60,591 nt of DNA from Candidatus Pelagibacter communis (GCF_001180205.1 NZ_CVSU01000110.1:1-60591); one strand, 5' to 3'; counted from the first letter of the stretch, positions 8,586 through 19,192 are shown. Notes: generated by a model not told the origin, from the letters alone. Made by a program: numbers and translations.

Positions 8586-9269
8586 ATGAAATCATCAGTT
8601 ATTACTTTTCCAGGTTCAAATTGCGACAGAGACATGGATGTTGCTCTAAAAAAATTTGGATTTAAAAATAAAATGGTTTGGCATGCTGATGCTGAATTGC
8701 CAAAAAGTGATTTGGTTGTATTGCCTGGTGGTTTTTCTTATGGTGATTACCTAAGATGTGGAAGTATGGCCTCTAAATCGAAAATAATGCAGTCTGTAAT
8801 TAATTTTGCGAATTCTGGTGGTATGGTTATGGGTATCTGTAATGGATTTCAAATACTGGTAGAAACTGGTTTAGTTCCAGGTGTTTTGCTTAGAAACAAA
8901 TATCTAGAATTTATTTGTAAAAATGTTTTTGTAAAAATTAACGACAAAAAAAACAAATATTTTAAAAATGTTAATAACGAGGTTTTAGAATTACACATAG
9001 CACATAATGAAGGAAATTATTTCTGTACTCAAGATCAATTAAAACAAATTGAGGATAATAATCAAATAGCTATTAATTATTGTGATGAAAATGGAAAAAT
9101 AGAAGATCAATTTAATCCTAATGGATCCATAAAAAATATTGCTGGTATCTTTAATAAAGAAAAAAATGTTCTAGGAATGATGCCTCATCCTGAAAGAATG
9201 ATTGATACATCTTTATCTGGTGAAGATGGATCATTATTTTTTAAAAACTTAATAAACAACTTAAAATGA
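8586..9269 (+). CDS. purQ: FGAM synthetase glutaminase subunit PurQ
   Basis: A class I glutamine amidotransferase of 227 aa that supplies ammonia to PurL. The nucleophile elbow GICNGFQ holds the catalytic Cys. The catalytic His/Glu are in the C-terminal MMPHPERM motif. The N-terminal VITFPGSNCDRD is typical of PurQ. It overlaps purL by 4 bp. Confidence 0.95.
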   Translation: MKSSVITFPGSNCDRDMDVALKKFGFKNKMVWHADAELPKSDLVVLPGGFSYGDYLRCGSMASKSKIMQSVINFANSGGMVMGICNGFQILVETGLVPGVLLRNKYLEFICKNVFVKINDKKNKYFKNVNNEVLELHIAHNEGNYFCTQDQLKQIEDNNQIAINYCDENGKIEDQFNPNGSIKNIAGIFNKEKNVLGMMPHPERMIDTSLSGEDGSLFFKNLINNLK

Positions 9270-11458
9270 TTGTAAACGAACAAGTAGCAATTGATCATGG
9301 TTTAAAAAAAGATGAATACGCTAAAATTTGTGAGCAATTAAAAAGAACTCCTAATATTACAGAACTAGGAATTTTTTCTGCAATGTGGAATGAGCATTGT
9401 TCTTATAAATCATCAAGATTACATTTAAAAAAGCTACCTACTAAAGGAAAGAAAGTTATTCAAGGTCCAGGTGAAAATGCTGGCGTTATCGATATTGAAG
9501 ATAATGATGCAATAGTTTTTAAAATTGAAAGTCACAATCACCCTTCATTTATTGAACCTTATCAAGGAGCTGCAACTGGTGTTGGTGGAATAATGAGAGA
9601 TGTATTTACAATGGGTGCAAGGCCGATAGCTAACTTGAATTCAATACATTTTGGGTCACCACAACATAAAAAAACTAAAAATTTATTAAGAGGTGTTGTT
9701 CATGGCATAGGTGGTTATGGTAATTGTATGGGTGTTCCTACGATCGCTGGCCAAACAAGTTTTGATAGCTCCTATAATGGAAATATTTTAGTAAACGCTA
9801 TGACATTAGGATTGGTTAAAAAAGATAAGATTTTTTATTCTAGGGCCGCAGGTTTAAATAAACCAGTTATTTATGTTGGATCTAAAACCGGAAGAGATGG
9901 AATACATGGTGCAAGCATGGCTTCAGCTAGTTTTGATGAAAAAATTGAGGAAAAGAAACCTACAGTTCAAGTTGGAGATCCGTTTACTGAAAAACTTTTG
10001 CTTGAAGCTTGCTTAGAGCTTATGACAGGAAACTCGATTATAGCCATTCAAGACATGGGTGCTGCCGGATTAACTTCCTCAAGTATTGAAATGGCATCAA
10101 AAGGAAACCTTGGAATAGAAATTAATTTAAACAAAGTACCTTGCAGAGAAGCCAAGATGACACCTTATGAAATAATGCTCTCTGAGAGCCAAGAAAGAAT
10201 GTTGATTGTTTTAGAAAACGGTAAGGAAGAACAAGCAAAAAAAATATTCGATAAATGGAATCTTGATTTTGCTATAATTGGAAAAACCACTAAGACAAAA
10301 AAAATAGAACTTTATTATGATAAAGAAAAAGTTGCTGACATTCCAGTTAATATCTTAGTTGAAAACTCTCCAATGTATGATCGTAAATGGAAAAAGGCAA
10401 AACTTCCAAAAAAGAATAAAATTAAAAAAGAAGACATTAAACAATTAAAAATTATTGATGTTCTAAAGAAAATTTTAGCAAATCCAAATGTATGCAGCAA
10501 AGAATGGATTTGGCAACAATATGATCATACTGTAATGGGTGATACAATACAAAAACCTGGTGGAGATGCAGGTGTAGTAAGAGTTCATGGAACGGATAAA
10601 GCTGTTGCTGCTTCTGTAGATTCTTCTGCAGTTTATTGTTGGGCGCATCCTTTAACTGGTGGAAAACAAGTTGTATGTGAAAGTTTTAGAAATCTTATAT
10701 CGGTAGGGGCAAAACCAATTGCTATAACTAATTGTTTAAATTTTGGTAGTCCTGAAAATGAAGAAAATATGGGTGAATTTGTTGAATGTGTTCAAGGAAT
10801 TGGTGAAGCAAGCGATTATTTAAAATTCCCAGTGGTTTCTGGAAATGTATCTTTCTATAATCAGACAAAAGACCAAGGTATAAAACCTACACCTTCAATT
10901 GGTGGAGTTGGATTAATTAAAGATTATAAGAATATGATTACTATGGAATTCAAAGAAGTTAATAATTTAGTTTTGGTCATTGGAAAAACTGAGGGACATA
11001 TTGATCAAAGTTTATTTGCAAGAACTATTTTAGATGAAAAAAATGGACCACCACCAGAAGTAAATTTATTTAATGAAAAAAATAATGGAGAAACATTGCT
11101 TAAATTGATTGCTAATAATTTAATAAAAAGCGCACACGATGTTTCTTTAGGTGGCATAATTACTGCGGTTGCAAAAATGTGTATTAAAGGAAAAAAAGGA
11201 ATAAATATTAAAAAACCTAAGTTTCTAATAAATGAGATTGAATACTTATTCGCTGAAGATCAAGGTAGATATATTATAGAAATTAATAAAAAAGATTTTA
11301 AAAATGTAGCTGATATACTGAATAAAAATGCAGTCCATTTTGATGAACTTGGTACAATTAGTGAAAATGAACTATATATTAACGATAAGACAAAAGTTAC
11401 AATTGACGAATTATCAACCACGGATAAAAGTTGGCTAAAGAAATATATGAGTAAATAA
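9266..11458 (+). CDS. purL: FGAM synthetase large subunit PurL
   Basis: The 730-aa ATP-dependent synthetase subunit converting FGAR to FGAM. It is the small, PurS/PurQ-dependent form, with no fused glutaminase. Recognisable motifs are MWNEHCSYKSS near residue 40, FKIESHNHPS, GVGGIMRDVFTMGARP and the repeated second half (GVVRVHGTDKAVA, SAHDVSLGG). It ends the purB-C-S-Q-L string. purF and purM are not in this window. The next gene, bolA, starts on its stop codon. Confidence 0.95.
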   Translation: MIVNEQVAIDHGLKKDEYAKICEQLKRTPNITELGIFSAMWNEHCSYKSSRLHLKKLPTKGKKVIQGPGENAGVIDIEDNDAIVFKIESHNHPSFIEPYQGAATGVGGIMRDVFTMGARPIANLNSIHFGSPQHKKTKNLLRGVVHGIGGYGNCMGVPTIAGQTSFDSSYNGNILVNAMTLGLVKKDKIFYSRAAGLNKPVIYVGSKTGRDGIHGASMASASFDEKIEEKKPTVQVGDPFTEKLLLEACLELMTGNSIIAIQDMGAAGLTSSSIEMASKGNLGIEINLNKVPCREAKMTPYEIMLSESQERMLIVLENGKEEQAKKIFDKWNLDFAIIGKTTKTKKIELYYDKEKVADIPVNILVENSPMYDRKWKKAKLPKKNKIKKEDIKQLKIIDVLKKILANPNVCSKEWIWQQYDHTVMGDTIQKPGGDAGVVRVHGTDKAVAASVDSSAVYCWAHPLTGGKQVVCESFRNLISVGAKPIAITNCLNFGSPENEENMGEFVECVQGIGEASDYLKFPVVSGNVSFYNQTKDQGIKPTPSIGGVGLIKDYKNMITMEFKEVNNLVLVIGKTEGHIDQSLFARTILDEKNGPPPEVNLFNEKNNGETLLKLIANNLIKSAHDVSLGGIITAVAKMCIKGKKGINIKKPKFLINEIEYLFAEDQGRYIIEINKKDFKNVADILNKNAVHFDELGTISENELYINDKTKVTIDELSTTDKSWLKKYMSK

Positions 11459-11688
11459 TGGCAATGGATTTAAAAGAAATTGAGAACTTTATAAAAGAGG
11501 CAATGCCAGATGCAATTGTTGAAATCCAAGATTTAGCAGGAGACGGAAATCATTATTCAGCAACAGTTACCTCTTCAGAATTTTCTGGAAAAAGTAAAAT
11601 TGAGCAACATAAAATGGTTTACAACTCATTAAAAGGTAGAATGGGCAATGAATTACATGCTTTAGCAATTAAAACAAAGGAGAGTTAA
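11458..11688 (+). CDS. bolA: BolA family protein
   Basis: A 76-aa BolA protein with the family core: a conserved His in GDGNHYSA and the helix-turn segment KSKIEQHKMVYNSL...ELHALAIKT. BolA proteins pair with CGFS monothiol glutaredoxins to bind [2Fe-2S] clusters. The partner gene follows 1 bp later, so a BolA-Grx4 Fe-S complex is very likely. The start ATG overlaps the purL stop (TAATG). Confidence 0.92.
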   Translation: MAMDLKEIENFIKEAMPDAIVEIQDLAGDGNHYSATVTSSEFSGKSKIEQHKMVYNSLKGRMGNELHALAIKTKES

Positions 11689-11689
11689 A

Positions 11690-12022
11690 ATGGATCAACA
11701 AACAAATGATTTAATTAAAAATGAAATTGAAAACAACGAAGTTTGTTTATTTATGAAAGGAACGCCAGATGCACCACAATGTGGATTTTCAATGGCTACA
11801 TCCAATATTTTAAAAATCCTTGAAGTAAATTTTAAAGGTATAAATGTTTTGGAAAATCAAAATTTAAGAGAAGGTATAAAAGTTTTTAGTGATTGGCCAA
11901 CTATTCCACAATTATATATTAAAAATGAGTTTATAGGTGGATGCGATATAGTTAAAGAAATGTATGAAAGTGGTGAATTAAAAAAACTGTTGGTTGAAAA
12001 AAATATTAAACACAAATCTTAA
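11690..12022 (+). CDS. grxD: Monothiol glutaredoxin Grx4
   Basis: A 110-aa monothiol glutaredoxin with the CGFS active site in APQCGFS (near residue 30), the WPTIPQLYI cis-Pro loop and the IGGCDIVKEM glutathione-binding segment. It carries or transfers [2Fe-2S] clusters and pairs with BolA encoded just upstream. A GAGAG-type ribosome-binding sequence sits within the end of bolA. It ends the forward run; the next gene converges 12 bp away. Confidence 0.94.
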   Translation: MDQQTNDLIKNEIENNEVCLFMKGTPDAPQCGFSMATSNILKILEVNFKGINVLENQNLREGIKVFSDWPTIPQLYIKNEFIGGCDIVKEMYESGELKKLLVEKNIKHKS

Positions 12023-12034
12023 TAATTTTCCTTA

Positions 12035-12673
12035 TTAATTTTTTCTAAAAAAAGTCCTTAAGTTTTTTGAGATAAATTTTCTTAACAAATAAAGTCTAGA
12101 AAATTTTTGAGTTATTTTACTTTCTACATTTTTTTTATATTTTATCTGGTTTTCCCAATAAAGTTCTAAAACCAAGCTTTGTTTAAAAATTTCTGACAAT
12201 TTTTTTATAGTAGAAACTGTTAAAATAGGTTCAAAATATTGAACCTTTTTTGAAATAATTAATTCATAATTTATATCATCAAACTCCATATGCCAGATAT
12301 GGTCTTTTTTATTTTCAAAAACTAAATTATCCTCAAGTTTGGTGGGTACTTCAATATAACCTTTTGAAGAAACTCTCTCCAATTCTTTTATAAATATATC
12401 TATATCTTTAACATGTTCGAGAACATGTGAAGCAATTACAAAATCAAACTCTTTATCTTTAAACGGTAAAATTTCAGTTTCGAGTTTAATAAATGTTTTA
12501 TCCTCATAAAATTTAGATAAATCTTGCACATCACAAACAACTGAAGCCTTTTTATGTGCACCATATCCACAACCAATATCTAACACTTTCCAGTTTGGAT
12601 TATCGTCTAAGAGTTTATTAATATATTTTTTTGAGGATCTTTTAATCAAGAGGTTATCTTGAATAATATTCAA
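12035..12673 (-). CDS. SAM-dependent methyltransferase, class I
   Basis: A 212-aa Rossmann methyltransferase (Methyltransf_11 type). SAM-binding motif I is [11 protein letters not shown] near residue 32; the post-motif acidic segment and [14 protein letters not shown] follow. Methyltransferases of this shape often act on envelope sugars, lipids or quinones; no substrate is indicated. The only plausible starts are TTG codons. The chosen one overlaps the end of rpsD by 20 bp, so the true start may be slightly downstream at the TTG around 12649. Confidence 0.75.
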   Translation of the reverse strand: MNIIQDNLLIKRSSKKYINKLLDDNPNWKVLDIGCGYGAHKKASVVCDVQDLSKFYEDKTFIKLETEILPFKDKEFDFVIASHVLEHVKDIDIFIKELERVSSKGYIEVPTKLEDNLVFENKKDHIWHMEFDDINYELIISKKVQYFEPILTVSTIKKLSEIFKQSLVLELYWENQIKYKKNVESKITQKFSRLYLLRKFISKNLRTFFRKN

Positions 12674-13271
12674 TTACTAGGTTTGGTTCCATAACTATTG
12701 GATAAGGAACTTCTTCAAATTTTGGAATCCTAACAAATTTAAGTTTTTTATTTTTTTCATCCATTTGAATATATTCAGGTGTTTCTCTTTCTTTGTTTGC
12801 TAATGCAATATCTATTATTGCAAGTTGTTTTGACTTATCTCTAATCTCAATAGTATCTTCTTCTTTAATTAAATAACTACCAATATTTACTTTTTTGCCA
12901 TTTACTCTCACATGACCATGGTTAATTAATTGTCTAGCTGAAAAAATTGTAGTAGCAAATTTAGCTCTATAAATAACTGCATCCAACCTTCTTTCTAATA
13001 GTCCTATTAAGTTTTCACCTGTATCACCTTTAAGCATTACAGCTTTTTTATAAATATTTCTAAATTGTCTTTCGTTAATATTTCCATAATAAGCTTTTAG
13101 CTTTTGTTTTGCTTGAAGCTGAATACCATAGTCAGAGGGCTTTGATGTTTTAGTTTGTCCATGTTGACCTGGCCCATAAGCTCTTTTATTAAAAGGACTT
13201 TTAGGTCTACCCCAAAGGTTTACTTTTAATCTTCTATCTACTTTATGTTTAGAGTTTAATCTTTTTGTCAT
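12654..13271 (-). CDS. rpsD: 30S ribosomal protein S4
   Basis: A 205-aa S4 protein, a primary 16S rRNA binder. N-terminal region: [27 protein letters not shown]4 RNA-binding domain: [33 protein letters not shown] around residues 95-130. It is isolated here from other ribosomal protein genes, as is common in alphaproteobacteria. Confidence 0.97.
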   Translation of the reverse strand: MTKRLNSKHKVDRRLKVNLWGRPKSPFNKRAYGPGQHGQTKTSKPSDYGIQLQAKQKLKAYYGNINERQFRNIYKKAVMLKGDTGENLIGLLERRLDAVIYRAKFATTIFSARQLINHGHVRVNGKKVNIGSYLIKEEDTIEIRDKSKQLAIIDIALANKERETPEYIQMDEKNKKLKFVRIPKFEEVPYPIVMEPNLVIEYYSR

Positions 13272-13311
13272 CTGATAGTGGGCTTTATAAACTTACTCTT
13301 AATTTTGTCAA

Positions 13312-14025
13312 TCAACGTTTTTTACCTAAACTAGCAAATACACCAGATAAAATACGTGTTTCTTTAGCTGATAATTCCATCCTGTAAAAAATATTCCTTA
13401 AGTTTTCTAGCATTATTGGTTTCTTTTCTTTTGTTTTAAAGAAATCAATATCATCAAGATTCTTGATACAAAGGTTTGCCATAGCAACTATCTCTTTTTT
13501 AGAAGCTGATTTAACTTTATCTGATTTCTTAAAAGGGAATTTTTTTGAATTAATTATATTTGATACATAGTGCGCAACTATTATTAAGCTGTGAGATAAA
13601 TTTAAAGATTTAAAGTCAGGATTTGTTGGAATTTGAAGTGTGTAATTTGCATAGCTTATTTCGTTATTTGATAAACCAGATGCCTCTGATCCAAATAAGA
13701 AAGCTACTTTTTTTTTATAATTAATTTTTTTTAAATCCTCTAGTTGGATATGTTTAATATTTTTATTTCTAAATCTTGCAGATGTAGCAATAACAATGTC
13801 AATATTCTTAAGAGCTTTTTCAATATTTTCATAATTCTTTGAGTTATTTATTACATTTTTTGCTCCTACAGAGGTTGCTAAGATTTTATCATTTGGAAAT
13901 ATTGGTTTAGGATTAACAACAATAAGTTTATTAAAATTAAAATTTTTCATACCTCTAGCGCATGATCCAATATTTTCTGAAAGTTGAGGCTTATGTAGAA
14001 TAAAGGTAATATTACTTGTTAACAT
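13312..14025 (-). CDS. trmJ: tRNA (cytidine/uridine-2'-O-)-methyltransferase TrmJ-like
   Basis: A 237-aa SPOUT-family 2'-O-methyltransferase. Family motifs visible are PQLSENIGSCARGMKNF (motif 1, RNA-binding Asn/Arg), FGSEASGLSNNEI (motif 2, SAM knot) and LQIPTNPDFKSLNLSHS (motif 3). TrmJ modifies position 32 of tRNAs. The C-terminal helical extension fits TrmJ better than the shorter TrmL. Confidence 0.85.
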   Translation of the reverse strand: MLTSNITFILHKPQLSENIGSCARGMKNFNFNKLIVVNPKPIFPNDKILATSVGAKNVINNSKNYENIEKALKNIDIVIATSARFRNKNIKHIQLEDLKKINYKKKVAFLFGSEASGLSNNEISYANYTLQIPTNPDFKSLNLSHSLIIVAHYVSNIINSKKFPFKKSDKVKSASKKEIVAMANLCIKNLDDIDFFKTKEKKPIMLENLRNIFYRMELSAKETRILSGVFASLGKKR

Positions 14026-14044
14026 TATTAATGATAAATTTAAA

Positions 14045-15646
14045 TTATAGACTAGCTGGGGCCTTATCTTTAAACAATTTATAATCCAAGCTATCTACTA
14101 ATGCTTTAAATGATGCATCAATTATATTCGGAGAAACACCTATAGTGAACCAGTTAACACCATTAGAGTCTGTACTTTCAATTGAAACTCTTGTCACCGC
14201 TTCTGTGCCTGTATTTAAGATTCTCACTTTATAGTCAACTAACCTTAAGTCTTTTAAATAATCAGAATATTTTGCAAGTTTATTTACATTTTTTCTAATA
14301 GCATTATCGAGTGCATTTACAGGTCCATTCCCCATTCCTTCGCATAATATTTTTTGACCATCAACTTCTAAGTGTGCTTTGGCGTGTGAAACGATTTCGC
14401 CTGTGCTGTCTTTTTTAACTGAAACATCATATTCATTAATTGAAATATACCTTGGTATATCGCCCATTAATCTTCTGGCTAATAATTCAAAAGAAGCATC
14501 TGCACCATCATAACTATATCCAATAAATTCTCTATCCTTAACTTCTGCTAAGAGTTTTTTAATTTTTGGATCATTTTTTTCAATTTGAATACCAATTGAT
14601 TTTAATCTAGACATTATATTTGATTGTCCAGCTTGATCTGATACCACAATATTTCTTGAATTTCCCACTTCTTCTGGATCAATATGTTCATAAGTTTTTG
14701 GATCCTTTTGAACCGCAGAAACATGCATGCCTCCTTTATGTGAAAACGCTGAAGCCCCAACATAAGGTAAATGTTTATTAGGTTTTCTGTTTAAAAGTTC
14801 ATCCAATAATCTAGAACACTGGGTTAAATTTTTTAGATTTTCTCTTTTAATATTTAATTCAAATTTCTCACTAAAATTTTTTTTTAAAAATAATGACGGA
14901 ATTAAAGACATCAAATTTGCATTACCACATCTCTCCCCTAGTCCATTAATAGTTCCTTGGATTTGTCTAACACCTGCTTGAACTGCTGCCAAACTGTTTG
15001 CTACAGCATTTTCTGTGTCATTATGAGCGTGAATACCTAAATTTTCTCCTGGTATATGCTTGATCACTTCAGATACAATTTCACTAACTTCATGAGGAAG
15101 GGTACCACCATTAGTGTCACATAAAATAATCCACCTAGCCCCTTGGTCATATGCAGCTTTTAAACATTTTAATGCATAGTCAGGATTAGATTTGTATCCA
15201 TCAAAAAAATGCTCCGCATCAAACATAAATTCTTTACCTGATTCAACTATATGTTTTGCGCTTTCACGAATATTTTCTAAATTTTCCTCATTAGTAATCC
15301 CAAGTGCCACGCTCACTTGAAAATCCCAAGATTTTCCAAATAGACAAACCGATGTACTTTTTGAATTTATCAATGATGCTAACATTGGATCATTTTCAGC
15401 ACTATGCTCTGACTTTTTAGTCATGCCAAAAGCTGTAAGTTTTGCATTTTTAAAACCATGGTCTTTATTGAAAAATTCAGTATCGGTTGGATTAGCTCCT
15501 GGCCACCCACCTTCAATATAATCTACACCTAGGGTCTCTAATGAATTTGATATTTTTTCTTTATCATCAATTGAAAAATCAACACCCTGAGTTTGAGCAC
15601 CATCTCTTAATGTAGTGTCAAAAATATATAGTTTTTCCTTATTCAT
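14045..15646 (-). CDS. cimA: (R)-citramalate synthase
   Basis: Condenses pyruvate and acetyl-CoA to citramalate, feeding isoleucine synthesis without threonine deaminase. The roughly 533-aa product is a LeuA-like DRE-TIM enzyme: FDTTLRDGAQTQGVDFS at the N-terminus, GIHAHNDTENAVANS, and NGLGERCGNANL. A C-terminal LeuA regulatory domain follows from about residue 400. I chose the ATG at 15646, which forms an ATGA overlap with the cysS stop, rather than an upstream TTG. The long form is typical of CimA rather than LeuA. Confidence 0.9.
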   Translation of the reverse strand: MNKEKLYIFDTTLRDGAQTQGVDFSIDDKEKISNSLETLGVDYIEGGWPGANPTDTEFFNKDHGFKNAKLTAFGMTKKSEHSAENDPMLASLINSKSTSVCLFGKSWDFQVSVALGITNEENLENIRESAKHIVESGKEFMFDAEHFFDGYKSNPDYALKCLKAAYDQGARWIILCDTNGGTLPHEVSEIVSEVIKHIPGENLGIHAHNDTENAVANSLAAVQAGVRQIQGTINGLGERCGNANLMSLIPSLFLKKNFSEKFELNIKRENLKNLTQCSRLLDELLNRKPNKHLPYVGASAFSHKGGMHVSAVQKDPKTYEHIDPEEVGNSRNIVVSDQAGQSNIMSRLKSIGIQIEKNDPKIKKLLAEVKDREFIGYSYDGADASFELLARRLMGDIPRYISINEYDVSVKKDSTGEIVSHAKAHLEVDGQKILCEGMGNGPVNALDNAIRKNVNKLAKYSDYLKDLRLVDYKVRILNTGTEAVTRVSIESTDSNGVNWFTIGVSPNIIDASFKALVDSLDYKLFKDKAPASL

Positions 15647-16992
15647 TTGAATTTCCAAATCGTTTTACCATCTTTATCTTCTATTAAAACACCTTTGTCT
15701 AAAAGATAATCTCGAATATCATCAGCTTCTTTATATTTTTTATTTGATCTAGCTTTATTTCTAAGTTCTATCTTATTTTCAATTTCTGCCTCTGATATAT
15801 CTGCTTTATCTTTTTTATACTTTAACCACTCTTCTTTTGTTTCTTGAAGCAGACCTATAAAATTACAAGCTGAATTGAATATTTTTTTATCTTCATCACT
15901 TCCTTTACTGGCTTTATCATAAAGTTTGTGCAAATTTGCAATATAACCTGGTGTATTAATATCATCATACAGGGGTTTAATAATTTCATTATCTAATTCT
16001 TTATTTGAAGGTAAAAAAACATTGTACCATTTATCAATTGTATTTTTACAATCCTCCAATAATTTATCATTCCAGTCTAATGGTTGTTTGTAGTGAGCAC
16101 TAATAAGAGCTAATCTTAAAACTTGTCCACTAATTTTACTTCTAAAATCTTTTATCTTTAAAATATTACCCTGAGATTTTGCCATTTTTTCATTAGACAT
16201 AGTAATAAAAGCATTATGCAACCAATAATTAGCAAAAACTTTAGTACCATTAGCACATCTAGATTGTGCTATTTCATTCTCATGATGTGGGAATAACAAG
16301 TCAATACCACCCCCATGAACATCAAACTCTTTACCCAAGTATTTTTTTGACATTGCTGAACATTCTAAATGCCAACCTGGTCGACCCTTTCCCCATGGAG
16401 ACTCCCAATAAGGTTCATCACTTTTGGATGGTTTCCATAAAACAAAATCTTCAGAATTTTTTTTATTCTCACTAACCTCAATTCTTGATCCAGCTATTAA
16501 TTCTTCTAATTTTTTGTTTGATAGTTTTCCATAATCTTTAAATTTTTTAACTTCAAAATAAACATGATTATTAATTTCATATGCATACCCTTTTTTTATT
16601 AATTCAGAAATCATCTGAATCATCAAGTTGATATGTTCAGTAGCTTTGGGTTCATGTGTTGGTAATTCACAATTTAGATAATTACAATCTTCGCTAAAAC
16701 TTTTAGTTACTTTTTTGGTTAATTCTGAAATAGAAATATTATTTTCTTTAGAAAAATTTATAATTTTATCATCGACATCAGTGATATTTCTTACATAGGT
16801 TACTTTTTGATAATTTTTTTTAAAAATCTTATAAAGGATATCAAATATAACTATTGGTCTTGCGTTTCCTATATGTGGATCATCGTATACAGTTGGTCCA
16901 CACACATACATTCTAATATCATGATCATTTAATGGTACAAATTTTTCTTTTTTATTTGTTAAATTATTTGTTAAAAAAATATCTTTACTCAT
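15643..16992 (-). CDS. cysS: Cysteinyl-tRNA synthetase
   Basis: A 449-aa class I synthetase charging tRNA-Cys. The first zinc ligand region is CGPTVYDDPHIGNARP, containing the HIGN signature. Further metal ligands lie in WHLECSAMS and FPHHENEIAQS, and the KMSKS-type loop reads KMAKSQGN. The C-terminal anticodon-binding helices are present. It overlaps cimA downstream by 4 bp. Confidence 0.96.
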   Translation of the reverse strand: MSKDIFLTNNLTNKKEKFVPLNDHDIRMYVCGPTVYDDPHIGNARPIVIFDILYKIFKKNYQKVTYVRNITDVDDKIINFSKENNISISELTKKVTKSFSEDCNYLNCELPTHEPKATEHINLMIQMISELIKKGYAYEINNHVYFEVKKFKDYGKLSNKKLEELIAGSRIEVSENKKNSEDFVLWKPSKSDEPYWESPWGKGRPGWHLECSAMSKKYLGKEFDVHGGGIDLLFPHHENEIAQSRCANGTKVFANYWLHNAFITMSNEKMAKSQGNILKIKDFRSKISGQVLRLALISAHYKQPLDWNDKLLEDCKNTIDKWYNVFLPSNKELDNEIIKPLYDDINTPGYIANLHKLYDKASKGSDEDKKIFNSACNFIGLLQETKEEWLKYKKDKADISEAEIENKIELRNKARSNKKYKEADDIRDYLLDKGVLIEDKDGKTIWKFK

Positions 16993-17037
16993 TAATTGAG
17001 GAATATACTTAAATTATAGATTTGTGAATCTATTTGA

Positions 17038-17775
17038 TTAATTTGGAATTATGCATACGGGAATTGGCTCCATTTTATGCATATTTTGTTTTCTAATAAT
17101 TTCGTATTTTGCACGATTCGGAGAATTTGGATTCTCCATAGCTTCTTCTAATTCATTATATTTTAAACCAAGTTGACCTTCATCGGTTCTACCGTCGTCC
17201 CATAAACCATCAGTTGGAGGAGCATCGATAATCTCTTGTAAAATTCCTAGCTCTTTTCCTAATTCCCAAACCTGAGTTTTGTTACAATCAGCTATAGGTG
17301 AAATATCTACTCCACCATCTCCATACTTCGTATAAAATCCAACACCAAAATCCTCAACTTTGTTACCAGTTCCTACAACAATTCCTTTATTTGCTGCTGC
17401 TACTTGATAAAGAGTAGTCATCCTTAATCTAGCTCTTGAATTAGCCATTCCATGTTCACTATCAAATTTTGATAAGCTTGCATTAAATGCTAAAAATAAC
17501 TCGTCAAGATTAATTGTATGTGCTTCAACATTTTTGAAATTTTTTAGTAACCACTCCTGATGCTTTAGACTTAAATCATGTTGATGAGATTTTTGTTTAA
17601 TAGGCATAGATAAAACAATAGTTTTTAAACCTGTCATAGCACTAAGTGTACTTGATACAGATGAGTCTATACCTCCAGAAATTCCTATAACTAATGACTC
17701 TGCTTTTGAGGGCATTTTATCCACATATTCTTTTATCCAATTTGATATAAATTTTACTTTTTCTGAAGAGTTCAT
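17038..17775 (-). CDS. nadE: NAD synthetase, ammonia-dependent
   Basis: A 245-aa N-type ATP pyrophosphatase converting nicotinate adenine dinucleotide to NAD. The P-loop is GISGGIDSSV near residue 29. VGTGNKVEDFGVGFYTKYGDGGVDI and the C-terminal PPTDGLW segment are characteristic. No glutaminase domain is fused, so it should use free ammonia or a separate donor. With nadK, two NAD(P) steps lie in this window, though in different transcripts. Confidence 0.94.
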   Translation of the reverse strand: MNSSEKVKFISNWIKEYVDKMPSKAESLVIGISGGIDSSVSSTLSAMTGLKTIVLSMPIKQKSHQHDLSLKHQEWLLKNFKNVEAHTINLDELFLAFNASLSKFDSEHGMANSRARLRMTTLYQVAAANKGIVVGTGNKVEDFGVGFYTKYGDGGVDISPIADCNKTQVWELGKELGILQEIIDAPPTDGLWDDGRTDEGQLGLKYNELEEAMENPNSPNRAKYEIIRKQNMHKMEPIPVCIIPN

Positions 17776-17812
17776 GGTTTGTTAATATAAATAATTTTTT
17801 TTTTTACAATGT

Positions 17813-19192
17813 CTAAGATGCCGCTCTTCTTGCATTTTTAGAATATGAGCTATTCTTTTTAATCTCATCTGATATTAAAAATGCTAATTCTAAAGCTTGA
17901 TTTCCATTAAGTCTTGGATCACAGTGAGTATGGTATCTAGAAGATAAATCTTTTTCAGATATTTTTTGAGCACCTCCTATGCATTCAGTTACATCTTGAC
18001 CAGTTAATTCGATATGTAGACCGCCTGCATAACTTCCCTCACTTTGATGGCATGCAAAAACCTCTTTTACTTCTTTTAAAACACTGTTGAATGGTCTTGT
18101 TTTGAACCCTGTTGCTGCTTTGATTGTATTACCATGACAAGGATCGCATGACCAAATGACATTTAATCCCTCTTTTTTAATTGCTCTAATTAATTTTGGT
18201 AAAAATTTTGATACATTGTCAGCTCCAAATCTTGATATTAGAGTAATTTTGCCTTTTTCATTTTTTGGATTAATTCTATTACAAAGGTTAATTAAATCAT
18301 CAGCTTTCAAAGTTGGTCCACATTTAATTCCAATTGGATTTTCTATACCTCTACAAAATTCGACATGTCCTCCGTCTAATTGTCTAGTTCTATCTCCTAT
18401 CCAAACAAAATGAGCAGATGTATCATGATTTTCACCAGTGGTAGAGTCTGTTCTAGTCATAGACTCCTCGAAAGGTAGTAGTAAAGCTTCATGTGATGTC
18501 CAAAAATTTACAGTGTACAATCTATTATTAAAATCTGAAGTAATTCCACATGCTCTCATAAAAGCAATAGCATCAGCAATCTTATCCTCAAGATCCTTGA
18601 ATTTTTTAGCTTGTGGGCTTTTTTTAATATAATCTAAATTCCATAAGTGGACTTTATTTAAATCTGCAAAACCTCCTTTTGAGAAAGCTCTAATAAGATT
18701 AAGAGTTGCAGCTGATTGTGAATATGCTTTAAATAATCTTTTAGGATCTGGAACTCTTGCTTTTTGATTAAATTCCATACCATTAATATTGTCACCTAGA
18801 TAACTTGGAAGCTCTACTTCATCTTTTATTTCTGTAGGTGCACTTCTAGGTTTTGAAAATTGACCAGCTATTCTTCCAACTTTTACTACTGGTAATGAAG
18901 CTGAATAAGTTAAAACTAATGACATTTGCAACATTAGTTTAAATGTATCTCTAATATTATCTGGATTAAATTCTGCAAAACTTTCAGCACAATCTCCACC
19001 CTGAAGTAAAAATGCTTTTCCGTCTACAACATCTGCTAATTGGCTTTTAAGATGTCTTGTCTCTCCAGCAAATACTAACGGAGGAAATGTTCCTATCTTA
19101 TCTAAAACCTTATCCAGTTCTTTTTTATCTGGATAATCTGGTATGTGTTTAACAGGATATTTTCTCCAACTATTTTTTTTCCAAATTTTCAT
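17813..19192 (-). CDS. Class II (plant-type) DAHP synthase
   Basis: First step of the shikimate pathway: phosphoenolpyruvate plus erythrose-4-phosphate to DAHP. The roughly 459-aa sequence is the class II form. It has QGGDCAESFAEF with the metal-binding Cys, GRIAGQFSKPRS, WIGDRTRQLDGGHVEF, and SCDPCHGN near residue 350 providing a metal His. I prefer the ATG at 19192 over a TTG two codons upstream. The class II type typically carries extra feedback-sensing elements for aromatic amino acids, but no site can be assigned here. Confidence 0.93.
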   Translation of the reverse strand: MKIWKKNSWRKYPVKHIPDYPDKKELDKVLDKIGTFPPLVFAGETRHLKSQLADVVDGKAFLLQGGDCAESFAEFNPDNIRDTFKLMLQMSLVLTYSASLPVVKVGRIAGQFSKPRSAPTEIKDEVELPSYLGDNINGMEFNQKARVPDPKRLFKAYSQSAATLNLIRAFSKGGFADLNKVHLWNLDYIKKSPQAKKFKDLEDKIADAIAFMRACGITSDFNNRLYTVNFWTSHEALLLPFEESMTRTDSTTGENHDTSAHFVWIGDRTRQLDGGHVEFCRGIENPIGIKCGPTLKADDLINLCNRINPKNEKGKITLISRFGADNVSKFLPKLIRAIKKEGLNVIWSCDPCHGNTIKAATGFKTRPFNSVLKEVKEVFACHQSEGSYAGGLHIELTGQDVTECIGGAQKISEKDLSSRYHTHCDPRLNGNQALELAFLISDEIKKNSSYSKNARRAAS